64,000 bases of DNA from Oceanirhabdus seepicola (GTDB taxonomy: Bacteria; Bacillota; Clostridia; Clostridiales; Clostridiaceae). Under the pieces are notes generated by a model. It was not told where the DNA came from and did not search any database. It saw only the letters and a list, made by a program, of their open reading frames with translations. The stretch covers positions 62,001 to 126,000 of the forward strand of contig NZ_JAGSOJ010000002.1 of NCBI RefSeq assembly GCF_023684385.1. The letters run 5' to 3'. The translations under genes and the position numbers were made by a program. Shown piece by piece: positions 25,989-35,850 of the stretch (positions are counted from its first letter, which is position 1; each line of letters opens with the position of its first letter).

Positions 25989-27313
25989 TAATTAAAATCT
26001 GTTGTATAATTGCAGCAATAGTCCTTAGAATTTATGTTTCCAACGTTGAAAATCCTATAATTACATATAACATTAAAAGAGTTCCGGTGGAGATTTTAAA
26101 TGAGGAGAAACTTAAATATAGTGGATTAATATTGATGGAAGAGGATGGATACACTGTGGATTTGACTATAAAAGGAGCAACATCACAGGTTAAAAAACTA
26201 ACTAAAGATGATTTTAAAGTAATGGTTGATCTAGATTCTTTAGCACTAAAAAAGGGAGTAAACAAAATTCTTGTTAGTGTTGAAGATTATCCAAATGGAG
26301 TAAATGTTATTCAGAATCAACAAATGTTGATATCCATTCATTTAGATGCGTATATAGAAAAAGAATTTAAGGTAAGTGTATCACTAGAAGGGGATCCCAA
26401 GCAGGGATATTATGCACATGAGACAAATATAAGTCCAGATAGTATCGTGGTTTCAGGCGGTGAAAAAGAAATAAGTTTAATTAATAAGATTGTTGCTGAA
26501 GTTAAATTTGAAGGTGCAGATAGTGATGTTGATACTGAAGTTGCAGTAAAAGCTGTAGATTCAACAGGATCTGAATTGGAAAAAGTAACATTGTACCCTG
26601 ATAAGATAAAAGTCAATATACCCGTGGATAAGACTAAATTAGTACCGATAAAGGTGATTTCAATGGGAGAACTAGATGCGAACCTACACTTAAAGTCAAT
26701 ATCTAGTAATATTCAAGAAATTAAAATTTCAGGAGCTGAAAATGCGCTGGAATTAATAGAATACATTGAGACAGAAAAAGTAGATTTGCAAGCTATAAAA
26801 AATAATGAAAATATTTTATTGAAAATAGTGGTTCCAAAAGGTATCGTAGTAATAGATGGAACTGATTATGTTGAAGTGAAAGTAGAAATCGAGGAAATAA
26901 TCAATAAAGACATTACTAGGTTAATAACTGTTTCAAACCTTGATGAGCAGTTTAATACAAAAATTCAATATAGCACTGTTAATCTTAAAATTAGAGGAAT
27001 AGAGAGTGCTATAAAAGAATTAGATTATGATAATATAAAATGTATAGTTGACTTACAAGGATTAAAAGAGGGAATTCATATAGTACCTATCTCTATTGAA
27101 AAACCAGAAAAAATAGAAATAGTGGAATCAGATATAGATTCTGTGAAAATAGAACTTGAAAAAAAAGAAGAGCCAAGTGATATTGCAGATGAAAATGATG
27201 TAGAGAACGATAACCAAGAGAATAATAGTGAAGAAGATGCCACAGATACAATAAATTCTAACACTGATAGTGTTGATGAAAAAACAGAAGAGACTGCAGA
27301 AAACGACCAATAA
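25961..27313 (+). CDS. cdaR: CdaA regulatory protein CdaR (YbbR domains)
   Basis: The 450-residue protein has an N-terminal membrane segment (residues ~8-25) and then four YbbR-type beta repeats outside the membrane. Repeat markers include VPVEILNEEKLKYSGLILMEEDGYTVDLTIKG (first repeat, quoted loosely) and VSVSLEGDPKQGYY. An acidic Asp/Glu/Asn-rich tail of ~60 residues ends the protein. CdaR binds and modulates CdaA at the membrane. The GTG start lies inside the end of cdaA. Confidence 0.9.
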   Translation: MDQEKKKQLIIKICCIIAAIVLRIYVSNVENPIITYNIKRVPVEILNEEKLKYSGLILMEEDGYTVDLTIKGATSQVKKLTKDDFKVMVDLDSLALKKGVNKILVSVEDYPNGVNVIQNQQMLISIHLDAYIEKEFKVSVSLEGDPKQGYYAHETNISPDSIVVSGGEKEISLINKIVAEVKFEGADSDVDTEVAVKAVDSTGSELEKVTLYPDKIKVNIPVDKTKLVPIKVISMGELDANLHLKSISSNIQEIKISGAENALELIEYIETEKVDLQAIKNNENILLKIVVPKGIVVIDGTDYVEVKVEIEEIINKDITRLITVSNLDEQFNTKIQYSTVNLKIRGIESAIKELDYDNIKCIVDLQGLKEGIHIVPISIEKPEKIEIVESDIDSVKIELEKKEEPSDIADENDVENDNQENNSEEDATDTINSNTDSVDEKTEETAENDQ

Positions 27314-27340
27314 ACTAATAACAAGAGAGGAAGATTACGA

Positions 27341-28936
27341 ATGATTAAAGTTAGTAATATAGTTTTAAATATAGAAGAATCAATGGAGAAATTAAAAATT
27401 AAAGCAGCTAGGAAAATTGGGATTCACCATAATGAAATAACATATATGAATATACTTAAAGAGTCTATTGATGCTAGAAGAAAAGATGTTATTAAATTCA
27501 CGTACACTGTAGAGGTTAAAGTTAAAAATGAAGAGAAATTAGGAAGAAGATTACAAGGAAAAGATATATCTGTAATAAAGAAAAAAAAGAAAGAAGCTTT
27601 TCTATATGGGGAAAAACCTCTTGACAACAGACCTGTAATAGTGGGTATGGGACCAGCAGGTTTATTTGCAGGACTTACTTTGGCTAAACATGGATATAAA
27701 CCATTAATAATTGAAAGAGGATCAGATGTTGATAAGAGAACAGATGAGGTTCAGAAATTTTGGGAAAATGGAGAGTTGAATCTCAATAGCAATGTTCAAT
27801 TCGGAGAAGGAGGAGCAGGTACATTCTCTGATGGGAAATTGACTACAAGAATTAAAGATATAAGATGTTCTACGGTAATAGAAGCTATGGTGAAAGCTGG
27901 AGCACCAGAGGAAATTTTATATAAAAACAAACCCCACATAGGAACCGATATTTTAAAAGATGTTGTAAAGAATATAAGAAAAGAGATAATTAACCTAGGT
28001 GGGAAAGTGAAATTTGGAGAAAAACTTGAGGATGTTATCTTAGAAGATAATAAAGTTACGGGAGTAAAAGTTAGTGGAAAAGTAATTCCTTGTGAGACAC
28101 TTATTATGGCAATAGGTCATAGTGCTAGAGATACATATGAAATGTTATATGAAAAAGGAGTTCATATGGAATCAAAACCATTTGCAATAGGTGTAAGAGT
28201 TGAACATCCACAAAATCTTATAGATATGAATCAATTTGGTATATATGCAGGGAATGAAAGACTTAAAGCAGCAGAATATAAATTAACATATACTACAGAA
28301 GATAAAGAAAGATCTGTTTATAGCTTCTGTATGTGTCCAGGTGGCTTTGTTGTTGCTGCGGCTTCAGAGGAAAATAGAGTTGTGACAAATGGTATGAGTA
28401 ATTTTGCAAGGGACAATGAAAATGCAAACTCGGCTGTTGTTGTTTCCGTTGGTAAGAAAGATTTTGGAGATAATCCAATGGATGCTATAGCATATCAGCG
28501 AAAATTTGAAGAACTAGCATTTAAAACAGGTGGAGGAGAATATAAAGCTCCTGTTCAACTAATAAAAGATTTCATGGTAGGTAAAAAGACTACTGAGTTA
28601 CTTTCCGTGAAACCGACATATACTCCAGGATATACACTTGCAAATATGGAAGAGTGTTTACCAGAAGATATAATAGAGCCATTACGTGAAGGTCTTCAGA
28701 ATTTTGAAGGAAAAATAAAAGGATTTACTTCAGGAGAGGGAATAATGGTTGGAGTTGAAACAAGAACTTCAGCTCCAGTAAGGATAAATAGAGGAGAAAA
28801 TCTTCAAAGTATAAATATAATGGGATTGTATCCATGTGGTGAAGGTGCAGGATATGCAGGGGGAATAATTTCATCTGCTGTTGATGGAATAAAATGTGGA
28901 GAAGAAATAATGAAGAGTTGGGCAAAATTGGATTAA
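27341..28936 (+). CDS. FAD-dependent oxidoreductase, COG2509 type
   Basis: The 531-residue flavoprotein has an N-terminal ~95-residue basic domain, then an FAD-binding site PVIVGMGPAGLFAGLTLAKHG near residue 100. FGEGGAGTFSDGKLTTR follows, and a C-terminal GLYPCGEGAGYAGGI. The family is annotated only as uncharacterised FAD-dependent dehydrogenase. In several clostridia it follows cdaA-cdaR, as here (27-base gap), but a functional link has not been shown. AGAGAGGAAG precedes the ATG. Confidence 0.82.
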   Translation: MIKVSNIVLNIEESMEKLKIKAARKIGIHHNEITYMNILKESIDARRKDVIKFTYTVEVKVKNEEKLGRRLQGKDISVIKKKKKEAFLYGEKPLDNRPVIVGMGPAGLFAGLTLAKHGYKPLIIERGSDVDKRTDEVQKFWENGELNLNSNVQFGEGGAGTFSDGKLTTRIKDIRCSTVIEAMVKAGAPEEILYKNKPHIGTDILKDVVKNIRKEIINLGGKVKFGEKLEDVILEDNKVTGVKVSGKVIPCETLIMAIGHSARDTYEMLYEKGVHMESKPFAIGVRVEHPQNLIDMNQFGIYAGNERLKAAEYKLTYTTEDKERSVYSFCMCPGGFVVAAASEENRVVTNGMSNFARDNENANSAVVVSVGKKDFGDNPMDAIAYQRKFEELAFKTGGGEYKAPVQLIKDFMVGKKTTELLSVKPTYTPGYTLANMEECLPEDIIEPLREGLQNFEGKIKGFTSGEGIMVGVETRTSAPVRINRGENLQSINIMGLYPCGEGAGYAGGIISSAVDGIKCGEEIMKSWAKLD

Positions 28937-29058
28937 CTTTAATACGTAGAACTGACGAATTGATTATTACTGAGCTTTTTAATAAAATATAAATTGGGAA
29001 ATGAATATATTAGGCTAAAATTATGTTAAGGTAAATAATAATCATGGAGGGTAAATGA

Positions 29059-30150
29059 ATGAGCAAAAAAAGTTACATACTGGCAATAAATCCAGGATCC
29101 ACATCTACTAAGGTAGCGCTTTTTAATAAAAAAGAAGAGTGTATTGTAAGTGAGAATGTATTACACAGTGCTGAAGAGGTAGGAAAATACGAAAAGATTT
29201 ACGATCAAAAGGATATGAGAACTACTGTAATAATGAAGTGGCTTAAAGATAGGGGTGTTTCATTAAATGAAATTGCCGCAGTTGTTGGTCGTGGAGGATT
29301 ATTAAGACCTATGCCAGGTGGAACATATAATGTTACACCAAAAATGATTGAAGATTTAAGAATCGGATATCAAGGTGAACATGCTTCAAACCTTGGGGGA
29401 ATAATTGCTAATGAGATAGCTAATAAGGTTGATATACCAGCGATGATAGTTGATCCTGTTGCTGTTGATGAAATGGACGATGTAGCAAGAATATCAGGTA
29501 TACCTGAATTAAATAGAGTATCTTTGGTTCATGCGTTGAATATTAAAGCAGTAACTAGACGAGTGTGTAAAAAAATGGGTCTAGAATTAGAAAATTCTTC
29601 ATTTGTTGTTGCGCACCTTGGAGGGGGAATATCAATTTCGCCTATATTCAATGGAAGAATCCTAGATGTGAATAATGCAAATGAAATGGGACCTTTTTCA
29701 CCAGAAAGAGCTGGAGGACTACCAGCTGGTGATATTGTTAAGCTTGCATTTAGTGGAAAGTATGATTATAAGGGATTAAAAAAGAGAATTATTGGTAAAG
29801 CAGGGTTAGTGGGGTATCTTGGAACTAATGATGGTAGAGAAGTTGATAAGCTAATAGAAAATGGTGATGAGAAAGCTGAACTGATTTTTAAAGCTATGGC
29901 ATATCAAATATCTAAAGAAATCGCTGGAATGTCAATTGCATTAAAAGGTAAAGTCGATGCAATAATATTGACGGGTGGACTAGCGTACAATGAGCGTTTA
30001 CAAAATTGGATTAAAGAGAGAGTTGAATTTATAGCCCCTCTTGAACTTGTACCAGGAGAAGATGAGATGTTAGCATTAGCACAAGGTGCTATTAGAGTTA
30101 TAAAAGAGGAAGAGAAAGCTAAAATATATGAAAACGAGGTGCAAATGTAA
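29059..30150 (+). CDS. buk: Butyrate kinase, paralogue 1
   Basis: The 363-residue acetokinase-family enzyme has the phosphate-1 loop [28 protein letters not shown], and [12 protein letters not shown] near residue 190. It converts acyl-phosphate plus ADP to the acid plus ATP. It differs from the second copy at 31.1 kb in the substrate-side loop (SPIFNGRILDVNNANEMGP versus [20 protein letters not shown]) and is somewhat more diverged, so its substrate may differ. The stop overlaps the ptb start by one base, so the two are translated together. Confidence 0.9.
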   Translation: MSKKSYILAINPGSTSTKVALFNKKEECIVSENVLHSAEEVGKYEKIYDQKDMRTTVIMKWLKDRGVSLNEIAAVVGRGGLLRPMPGGTYNVTPKMIEDLRIGYQGEHASNLGGIIANEIANKVDIPAMIVDPVAVDEMDDVARISGIPELNRVSLVHALNIKAVTRRVCKKMGLELENSSFVVAHLGGGISISPIFNGRILDVNNANEMGPFSPERAGGLPAGDIVKLAFSGKYDYKGLKKRIIGKAGLVGYLGTNDGREVDKLIENGDEKAELIFKAMAYQISKEIAGMSIALKGKVDAIILTGGLAYNERLQNWIKERVEFIAPLELVPGEDEMLALAQGAIRVIKEEEKAKIYENEVQM

Positions 30151-31058
30151 TGGTTAACAGTTTTGAAAGCGTTTTAAGAAAGGCAAAAGAAATTGAAAGA
30201 AAAACTGTTTCAGTAGCAGTGGCTCAAGATGAACATGTTCTAGAAGCAGTGAAAGCAGCAAATGAACAAGGGATTGCAAATGCAATACTTGTAGGTGATG
30301 AAAAAGAAATAAGAGAAATTGCTAATAGAATTGATATGGATTTAAGCAATGTTGAAATTATCAATGAATTAGATATAAAGAAAGCTGCTAGAACAGCCGT
30401 TGAGTGTGTTTCAAGTAAAAGAGCACATATGGTTATGAAGGGACTTATAGACACAGCCAACTTTTTAAGAGCTGTATTAGATAAAGAGATTGGATTAAGA
30501 ACAAAAGGATTAATGTCTCATGTAGCTGTATTTGAAATTCCAAAATTCGATAGATTAATATTAGTAACAGATGCTGCAATGAATAAATATCCTGACCTTA
30601 AGGAAAAAGTTGAAATTGTAAAGAATGCAGTAATGGTTTCTAAAGCATTAGGAAATAAACTTCCAAAAGTAGCGCCTATATGCGCAGTTGAAGTTGTTAA
30701 TCCTAAAATGCCTCCAACATTGGATGCAGCAGCACTTTCTCAAATGAATGCAAGAGGACAAATCAAAGGATGTTTAATTGATGGACCATTAGCAATCGAT
30801 AATGCATTATCAGAAGAAGCTGCAAAACATAAAGGAATTGAAAGTCCAGTAGCTGGGAAAGCAGATATTATGTTAATGCCAAACATAGAAGCTGGTAATG
30901 TGATGTATAAAACATTAGCATTTACAACTGAGAGTAAAAATGGTGGTCTTTTAATAGGAGCAGCAGCGCCAGTTATAGTTACATCAAGAGCGGATTCATA
31001 TGAGACTAAGATGAACTCAATAGCTTTGGCAGCTTTAGTTGCAGAGTTGTTAAATTAG
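30150..31058 (+). CDS. ptb: Phosphate butyryltransferase
   Basis: This is a 302-residue phosphotransacylase of the Pta/Ptb fold. Blocks are HMVMKGLIDTANFLRAVLDKE, RTKGLMSHVAVFE, GCLIDGPLAIDNALS and ADIMLMPNIEAGNVMYKTL. It exchanges CoA for phosphate on butyryl-CoA and often on branched-chain acyl-CoAs. It lies between two butyrate kinase genes, an order (buk-ptb-buk) less common than ptb-buk. It ends 76 bases before the second kinase. Confidence 0.94.
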   Translation: MVNSFESVLRKAKEIERKTVSVAVAQDEHVLEAVKAANEQGIANAILVGDEKEIREIANRIDMDLSNVEIINELDIKKAARTAVECVSSKRAHMVMKGLIDTANFLRAVLDKEIGLRTKGLMSHVAVFEIPKFDRLILVTDAAMNKYPDLKEKVEIVKNAVMVSKALGNKLPKVAPICAVEVVNPKMPPTLDAAALSQMNARGQIKGCLIDGPLAIDNALSEEAAKHKGIESPVAGKADIMLMPNIEAGNVMYKTLAFTTESKNGGLLIGAAAPVIVTSRADSYETKMNSIALAALVAELLN

Positions 31059-31134
31059 GCATATTGACTAGTTATTTATTTGAGTATGCGTAAATATAGA
31101 GTTATTAACGAGAGAGAATTTAGGAGGAAATATC

Positions 31135-32205
31135 ATGTCTAAAAAAATGTTAGTTATTAATCCAGGTTCAACATCTACAAAAATTGCGGTTTATGAAGAT
31201 GAAAAGGCTATAGTTTTAGAAACTTTAAGACATACTGCAGAAGAGATAGGAAGATATGCTTCTATTTTTGAACAGTTTGATTTCAGAAAAGACGTAATAT
31301 TAAAAGTATTAAAAGATAAGAAATTTGATATAAACGAGTTAGATGCTGTAGTTGGTAGAGGTGGATTACTTAAACCAATCGAAGGTGGAACATATGAGGT
31401 TAATGAAGCAATGCTTGAAGATTTAAAAGTTGGAGTACTTGGACAACATGCTTCAAACTTAGGTGGAATAATTGCTAATGAAATTGCTAAAGGATTAAAT
31501 GTTCCATCATACATTGTTGATCCAGTTGTTGTTGATGAAATGGACGAGGTTGCTAGAATATCAGGTATGCCTGAAATAGAGAGAATGAGTATATTCCATG
31601 CTCTTAACCAGAAGGCTGTTGCTAAAAGATATGCTAAGGAAAATGATAAAAAGTACTCAGATGTGAATGTCATTGTAGCTCATTTAGGTGGAGGTATATC
31701 TGTAGGTGCTCATAAAGATGGAAGAGTAATTGATGTTAACAATGCATTAGATGGAGAAGGTCCATTTTCACCAGAAAGATCTGGAGGAGTACCAATTGGA
31801 GCTCTAGTTAAGATGTGTTATAGCGGAAAGTATACAATTCAAGAAATTAAAAAGAAGATTAATGGAAAAGGTGGAATTGTTGCTTACTTAGGAAGCAACG
31901 ATACTAGAGAAGTTGGTAAGATGGCTGAAGCTGGGGACGAAAAAGCAAAATTAATTCTAGATGCTATGGCTTATCAAGTAGCAAAAGAGATTGGACAATG
32001 CGCAGCTGTTCTTAGTGGAAAAGTAGATGCAATTGTTTTAACAGGTGGAATTGCATACAGCAAATATATCACAAAATATATCAGTGAAAGAGTAGAATTT
32101 ATTGCACCAGTTGTTATTTATCCAGGAGAAGATGAGATGCTTGCATTAGCACAAGGTGCTCTTTGTGTTCTTAATGGAGAAGAAGAGGCTAGAGAATATA
32201 AATAA
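31135..32205 (+). CDS. buk: Butyrate kinase, paralogue 2
   Basis: The 356-residue butyrate kinase is of canonical type: [56 protein letters not shown] and [18 protein letters not shown]. It makes ATP in the last step of butyrate (or isobutyrate/isovalerate) formation. TAGGAGGAAATATC places a strong ribosome site before the ATG. A strong terminator follows, closing the unit. Confidence 0.94.
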   Translation: MSKKMLVINPGSTSTKIAVYEDEKAIVLETLRHTAEEIGRYASIFEQFDFRKDVILKVLKDKKFDINELDAVVGRGGLLKPIEGGTYEVNEAMLEDLKVGVLGQHASNLGGIIANEIAKGLNVPSYIVDPVVVDEMDEVARISGMPEIERMSIFHALNQKAVAKRYAKENDKKYSDVNVIVAHLGGGISVGAHKDGRVIDVNNALDGEGPFSPERSGGVPIGALVKMCYSGKYTIQEIKKKINGKGGIVAYLGSNDTREVGKMAEAGDEKAKLILDAMAYQVAKEIGQCAAVLSGKVDAIVLTGGIAYSKYITKYISERVEFIAPVVIYPGEDEMLALAQGALCVLNGEEEAREYK

Positions 32206-32221
32206 ATAGAAATAAACAATT

Positions 32222-32264
32222 AAAATAAAACTACTTCATTTTAATGAAGTGGTTTTATTTTATG
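32222..32264 (+). terminator. Terminator after the second butyrate kinase
   Basis: An 18-bp stem (32222-32239 with 32244-32261, one G-T pair) centred on CTTCATTTTAATGAAG and ending in TTTTATTTTA. Confidence 0.9.
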
Positions 32265-32415
32265 AAAATGTGAAACAAATAAGTCATGTCAAAACCAAAA
32301 TGAAAGTTATAAATCAATAGACTGATTTTTTATAAAAATTAACAATCACTATGTTTTTTTTTAATAATATATGTTATATTATTATTAAAGATTAAGCATA
32401 AGGTGGTGATACAAA

Positions 32416-33096
32416 ATGAGCAGAATAAACATATTTACAGGCCACTTTGGGAGCGGAAAAACTGAAATATCAATCAATTATGCAATAAAACTTGCAGAGC
32501 AAGGGAAAAAGGTTGTTATAGTTGATTTAGATGTAGTTAACCCGTTTTTTTGTGTTAGAGAGCTAAAAGACAAGCTGGAAGAAAAAGGTATTGAGGTTAT
32601 TTCATCAAATCCTGAGTATGTAAATGCTGAACTTATGGTGGTTCCACCAGAGGTGCTTTCGGTATTTCATGATAAGAGCCGTGAGGTTGTTATAGATATT
32701 GGTGGAGATAATATGGGTGCTATGGCATTAGGTCAGTATAATAAATATATAAAAGCTGAGCCATATGACATGTTCTTTGTTATAAACACTAACAGACCAT
32801 TTACTCAAGACTCAAAAACCGCTGAAGAGTACATTGCAGAAATTGAGTATGCTTCTAGGTTAAAAGCGACTAAGTTGATTAGTAATACTAACCTGTCTTA
32901 TGAAACAGAAGAAGAGGATATTATTAAAGGAGATAGAGAAGTATCAGCTCTATCGGAAAGATTAGGAATTCCTTATACGTACACTGTATGCAGACGTGAT
33001 TTGTCGGACATAATAAAAGGAAAAGTTAACGGGGAAGAAATATTTCCAATTGACATCTTTATGATGCCACCTTGGAAAGCATTTATGGCAGATTAA
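32416..33096 (+). CDS. P-loop ATPase of the MinD/CobB type, next to the oxidoreductase
   Basis: The 226-residue protein has a deviant Walker A, GHFGSGKTEISINYA, at residues 8-22, followed by a MinD-like VVIVDLDVVNPFF and VVIDIGGDNMGA (Walker B/A' regions). It lacks membrane segments. Genes like this regularly precede clostridial 2-oxoacid:ferredoxin oxidoreductase operons, suggesting a role in its assembly or regulation; that is inference from position. It has its own leader after the butyrate kinase terminator. Confidence 0.7.
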   Translation: MSRINIFTGHFGSGKTEISINYAIKLAEQGKKVVIVDLDVVNPFFCVRELKDKLEEKGIEVISSNPEYVNAELMVVPPEVLSVFHDKSREVVIDIGGDNMGAMALGQYNKYIKAEPYDMFFVINTNRPFTQDSKTAEEYIAEIEYASRLKATKLISNTNLSYETEEEDIIKGDREVSALSERLGIPYTYTVCRRDLSDIIKGKVNGEEIFPIDIFMMPPWKAFMAD

Positions 33097-33216
33097 AATT
33101 AATTTTAAATATATTATTACAGTTTAAATCTTCTTAATATTAAGTAAAATTTCAGTTATACGATTTTTAAAAGTAATCAATGTTAATGGTAAGAGGCATA
33201 AGGAGGGAAAAGGTCA

Positions 33217-33426
33217 ATGGCAAAAGTTATTTTTAGAGAAGACAGATGTAAGGGCTGTGGTCACTGTTTAGTAGCATGTCCTAAAAAGATTATTAGTTTT
33301 TCTGAAAGATTAAACGTTAAAGGGTATCATCCAGCAACTGTAACAGAAGATAAGATGGAAGATTGTATTGGATGCGGTTCTTGTGGAAAAGTTTGTCCAG
33401 ATTTAGTTATTACTGTTGAAAGATAA
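33217..33426 (+). CDS. 2-oxoacid:ferredoxin oxidoreductase, ferredoxin (delta) subunit
   Basis: The 69-residue protein has two [4Fe-4S] motifs, CKGCGHCLVACPKKI and CIGCGSCGKVCPDLV. It passes electrons from the catalytic subunits to soluble ferredoxin. It is first of four tightly packed genes (delta, alpha, beta, gamma), the layout of KOR/VOR-type enzymes. AAGGAGGGAAAAGG precedes the ATG. Confidence 0.92.
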   Translation: MAKVIFREDRCKGCGHCLVACPKKIISFSERLNVKGYHPATVTEDKMEDCIGCGSCGKVCPDLVITVER

Positions 33427-33438
33427 GGAGGTATTACA

Positions 33439-34509
33439 ATGGGTGAAAAGGTATTAATGAAGGGTAACGAAGCGATAGCAGAAGCTGCAATTAGATCAGG
33501 CTGTGAAGCGTTTTACGGTTATCCAATAACACCTCAAACTGAGGTATCAGCGTATATGGCAAAGAAAATGCCTAAAATAGGAAAAGTATTTTTACAAGCA
33601 GAAAGTGAAGTTGCGGCTATAAACATGGTTTATGGAGCTGCTGGAGCAGGGGTTAGAGTTATGACTTCATCATCATCTCCAGGGATAAGTTTAAAAGCGG
33701 AAGGTATTTCATATATCGCCGGAGCAGAGCTTCCATGCGTTATTGTAAATATTGTTAGAGGAGGCCCTGGTTTAGGAGGAATCCAACCAGCACAATCTGA
33801 CTACTTCCAAGCAACTAAAGGTGGAGCACACGGAGATTTCAAAATGCCAGTTTATGCTCCAAGTTCAATTCAAGAAATGGTTGACCTTGTACAAGAAGGA
33901 TTTGATGTAGCAGACATATACAGAACTCCAGTTATGATCATGGGCGATGGTATGTTAGGTCAAATGATGGAACCAGTTGAATTTAAAGAGAGAGAGCAAA
34001 GAGAACTTCCAGTAAAAGATTGGGCAGCAGAAGGATTAAATGGAAGAAAGCAACATAATATTATCAACTCTTTATTCTTAAAGCCAGAAGAACTAGAAGA
34101 ACATAACTTAAAGTTAGCTGCTAAATATCAAGAAATTGAAAAGAATGAAACTAAATATGAAATGTTTAACTGTGATGGAGAAAAAGATTTAATAATGGTT
34201 GCTTACGGAACAACAGCTAGAATCTGTAAGAATGTTATTAAAATGGCTGAAGCAGAAGGAATTAACCTTGGTTTAATAAGACCAATTACTATTTGGCCTT
34301 ATCCAGTGGAAGCGTTCAACAAAACTATTGATAATACTAAGCATGGTTATATATCAGTAGAGATGAGTTGCGGACAGATGATTGAGGATGTAAGATTAAG
34401 TGTTGAAGGAAGAAAACCAGTTCACTTCTATGGAAGAGTGGGTGGAATGGTTCCACATCCAGAAGATATCCTTAACAAAGTTAAAGAGATCGTAGGAGGT
34501 GCAAAATAA
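33439..34509 (+). CDS. vorB: 2-oxoacid:ferredoxin oxidoreductase alpha subunit (VorB-like)
   Basis: The 356-residue subunit opens GNEAIAEAAIRSGCEAFYGYPITPQTE. It contains the domain I core SSSSPGISLKAEG, IVRGGPGLGG and PAQSDYFQATKGGAHGD, and closes with domain II (IRPITIWPYP). It shapes the substrate pocket of a thiamine-dependent oxidoreductase. Database relatives of this size and order are usually labelled 3-methyl-2-oxobutanoate (branched-chain) oxidoreductase, but 2-oxoglutarate cannot be excluded from sequence. It overlaps the beta subunit by one base. Confidence 0.85.
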   Translation: MGEKVLMKGNEAIAEAAIRSGCEAFYGYPITPQTEVSAYMAKKMPKIGKVFLQAESEVAAINMVYGAAGAGVRVMTSSSSPGISLKAEGISYIAGAELPCVIVNIVRGGPGLGGIQPAQSDYFQATKGGAHGDFKMPVYAPSSIQEMVDLVQEGFDVADIYRTPVMIMGDGMLGQMMEPVEFKEREQRELPVKDWAAEGLNGRKQHNIINSLFLKPEELEEHNLKLAAKYQEIEKNETKYEMFNCDGEKDLIMVAYGTTARICKNVIKMAEAEGINLGLIRPITIWPYPVEAFNKTIDNTKHGYISVEMSCGQMIEDVRLSVEGRKPVHFYGRVGGMVPHPEDILNKVKEIVGGAK

Positions 34510-35258
34510 TGGCGGTAGTATTTCAACCAACTAAAGGTTTAGTAGATATACCTACTCATTACTGTCCAGGATGTACTCATGGAGTAATTCACAGACTTGT
34601 AGGAGAGGTATTAGAAGAGTTAGAAGTAATTGATAAAGCAATAGGGGTAGCACCTGTTGGATGTTCAGTTCTAGCATATGACTATTTTGCTTGTGATATG
34701 TTTGAAGCAGCACATGGTAGAGCACCAGCTGTTGCAACTGGAGTTAAAAGAGTTAAGCCAGATTCAGTGGTATTTACATACCAAGGAGATGGAGATTTAG
34801 CAGCTATAGGTACTGCGGAAATAGTACACGCAGCAGCTAGAGGAGAGAATATTGTTACAATATTCGTAAATAACTGTATTTATGGAATGACTGGTGGACA
34901 AATGGCTCCAACAACATTGCCAGGTCAAGTTACTCAAACTTCTCCATATGGAAGAGATGCAAAAACACAAGGTAATCCAATTAGAGTATCAGAAATGTTA
35001 GCTACTTTAGATGGTCCTTGTTATATAGAGAGAGTATCTATAGATACTGTTCCAAATATAAATAAAGCAAAGAAAGCTATTAAGAAAGCTTTCCAAAACC
35101 AAATTGATGGTAAAGGTTTTTCAATGGTCGAGGTTCTTTCTGTATGTCCTACTAACTGGGGTATGTCACCAGTTGAATCTATGACATGGTTGAAAGAGAA
35201 TATGATCCCATATTATCCTCTTGGGGTTAAAAAAGATACATCAGTGGAGGTGAAATAG
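34509..35258 (+). CDS. 2-oxoacid:ferredoxin oxidoreductase beta subunit (TPP-binding)
   Basis: The 249-residue subunit binds thiamine diphosphate: TYQGDGDLAAIGTAEIVHA followed by IFVNNCIYGMTGGQMAPTT is the Mg-TPP loop, and YCPGCTHGVIHRL at the N-terminus carries the CxxC typical of the family. It makes the C-C cleavage that yields acyl-CoA, CO2 and reduced ferredoxin. It is translationally coupled to the alpha subunit and 2 bases from gamma. Confidence 0.92.
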   Translation: MAVVFQPTKGLVDIPTHYCPGCTHGVIHRLVGEVLEELEVIDKAIGVAPVGCSVLAYDYFACDMFEAAHGRAPAVATGVKRVKPDSVVFTYQGDGDLAAIGTAEIVHAAARGENIVTIFVNNCIYGMTGGQMAPTTLPGQVTQTSPYGRDAKTQGNPIRVSEMLATLDGPCYIERVSIDTVPNINKAKKAIKKAFQNQIDGKGFSMVEVLSVCPTNWGMSPVESMTWLKENMIPYYPLGVKKDTSVEVK

Positions 35259-35259
35259 C

Positions 35260-35790
35260 ATGGCTTCTCAAGAAATTATATTCGCAGGGTTTGGTGGACA
35301 AGGAATACTTTCAATGGGGAAATTCCTTTCTTATGCTGGAATGGATGAAGGAATGAACGTTTCTTGGTGTCCTTCATACGGTCCAGAGATGAGAGGTGGA
35401 ACAGCGAACTGTTCTGTTATAGTTACAGATGATCAAATTGGATCACCTTTAGTTAATAATCCTAATTCAATTGTAGTAATGAATAGACCTTCATTGGATA
35501 AATTTGAGGACATGGTTGAAAAAGGTGGATTAATTGTAATCGATAGTGATTTAGTTGATAGAGATGTTAAGAGAGATGATGTTGAAGTTATAAGAATTCC
35601 AGCTCAAACAATAGCAAAAGAGATTGGTTCTCAAAAAATTGCTAACATGGTTCTTTTAGGAGCTTTAGTTGAGAAAACAGGAATTATCAAAATGGAAGCT
35701 CTGCTACAAGCATTAAAATCAAAAGGTAAAGAAGCATTCTTTGAAGTTAATAAAAATGCATTAGCAAAAGGTGCTGAATTCGTTAAATAA
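35260..35790 (+). CDS. 2-oxoacid:ferredoxin oxidoreductase gamma subunit
   Basis: The 176-residue gamma (domain III) subunit starts EIIFAGFGGQGILSMGKFL, followed by PSYGPEMRGGTANCSVIVTD. It helps bind CoA. It is last of the four-gene unit. A 13-bp hairpin and a copy of the dispersed palindrome follow. Together with ptb and the kinases upstream this could recover ATP from branched-chain 2-oxoacids. Confidence 0.92.
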   Translation: MASQEIIFAGFGGQGILSMGKFLSYAGMDEGMNVSWCPSYGPEMRGGTANCSVIVTDDQIGSPLVNNPNSIVVMNRPSLDKFEDMVEKGGLIVIDSDLVDRDVKRDDVEVIRIPAQTIAKEIGSQKIANMVLLGALVEKTGIIKMEALLQALKSKGKEAFFEVNKNALAKGAEFVK

Positions 35791-35821
35791 TATTAAAAAA
35801 ACTTGCTTAATTAAAATAGTA

Positions 35822-35850
35822 GAAGGCTCAGAGCATAGCTCTGAGCCTTC
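35822..35850 (+). terminator. Hairpin after the oxidoreductase operon
   Basis: A 13-bp stem GAAGGCTCAGAGC / GCTCTGAGCCTTC with a 3-base loop, with no clear T-tract of its own; it runs directly into dispersed element copy D. Confidence 0.7.
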
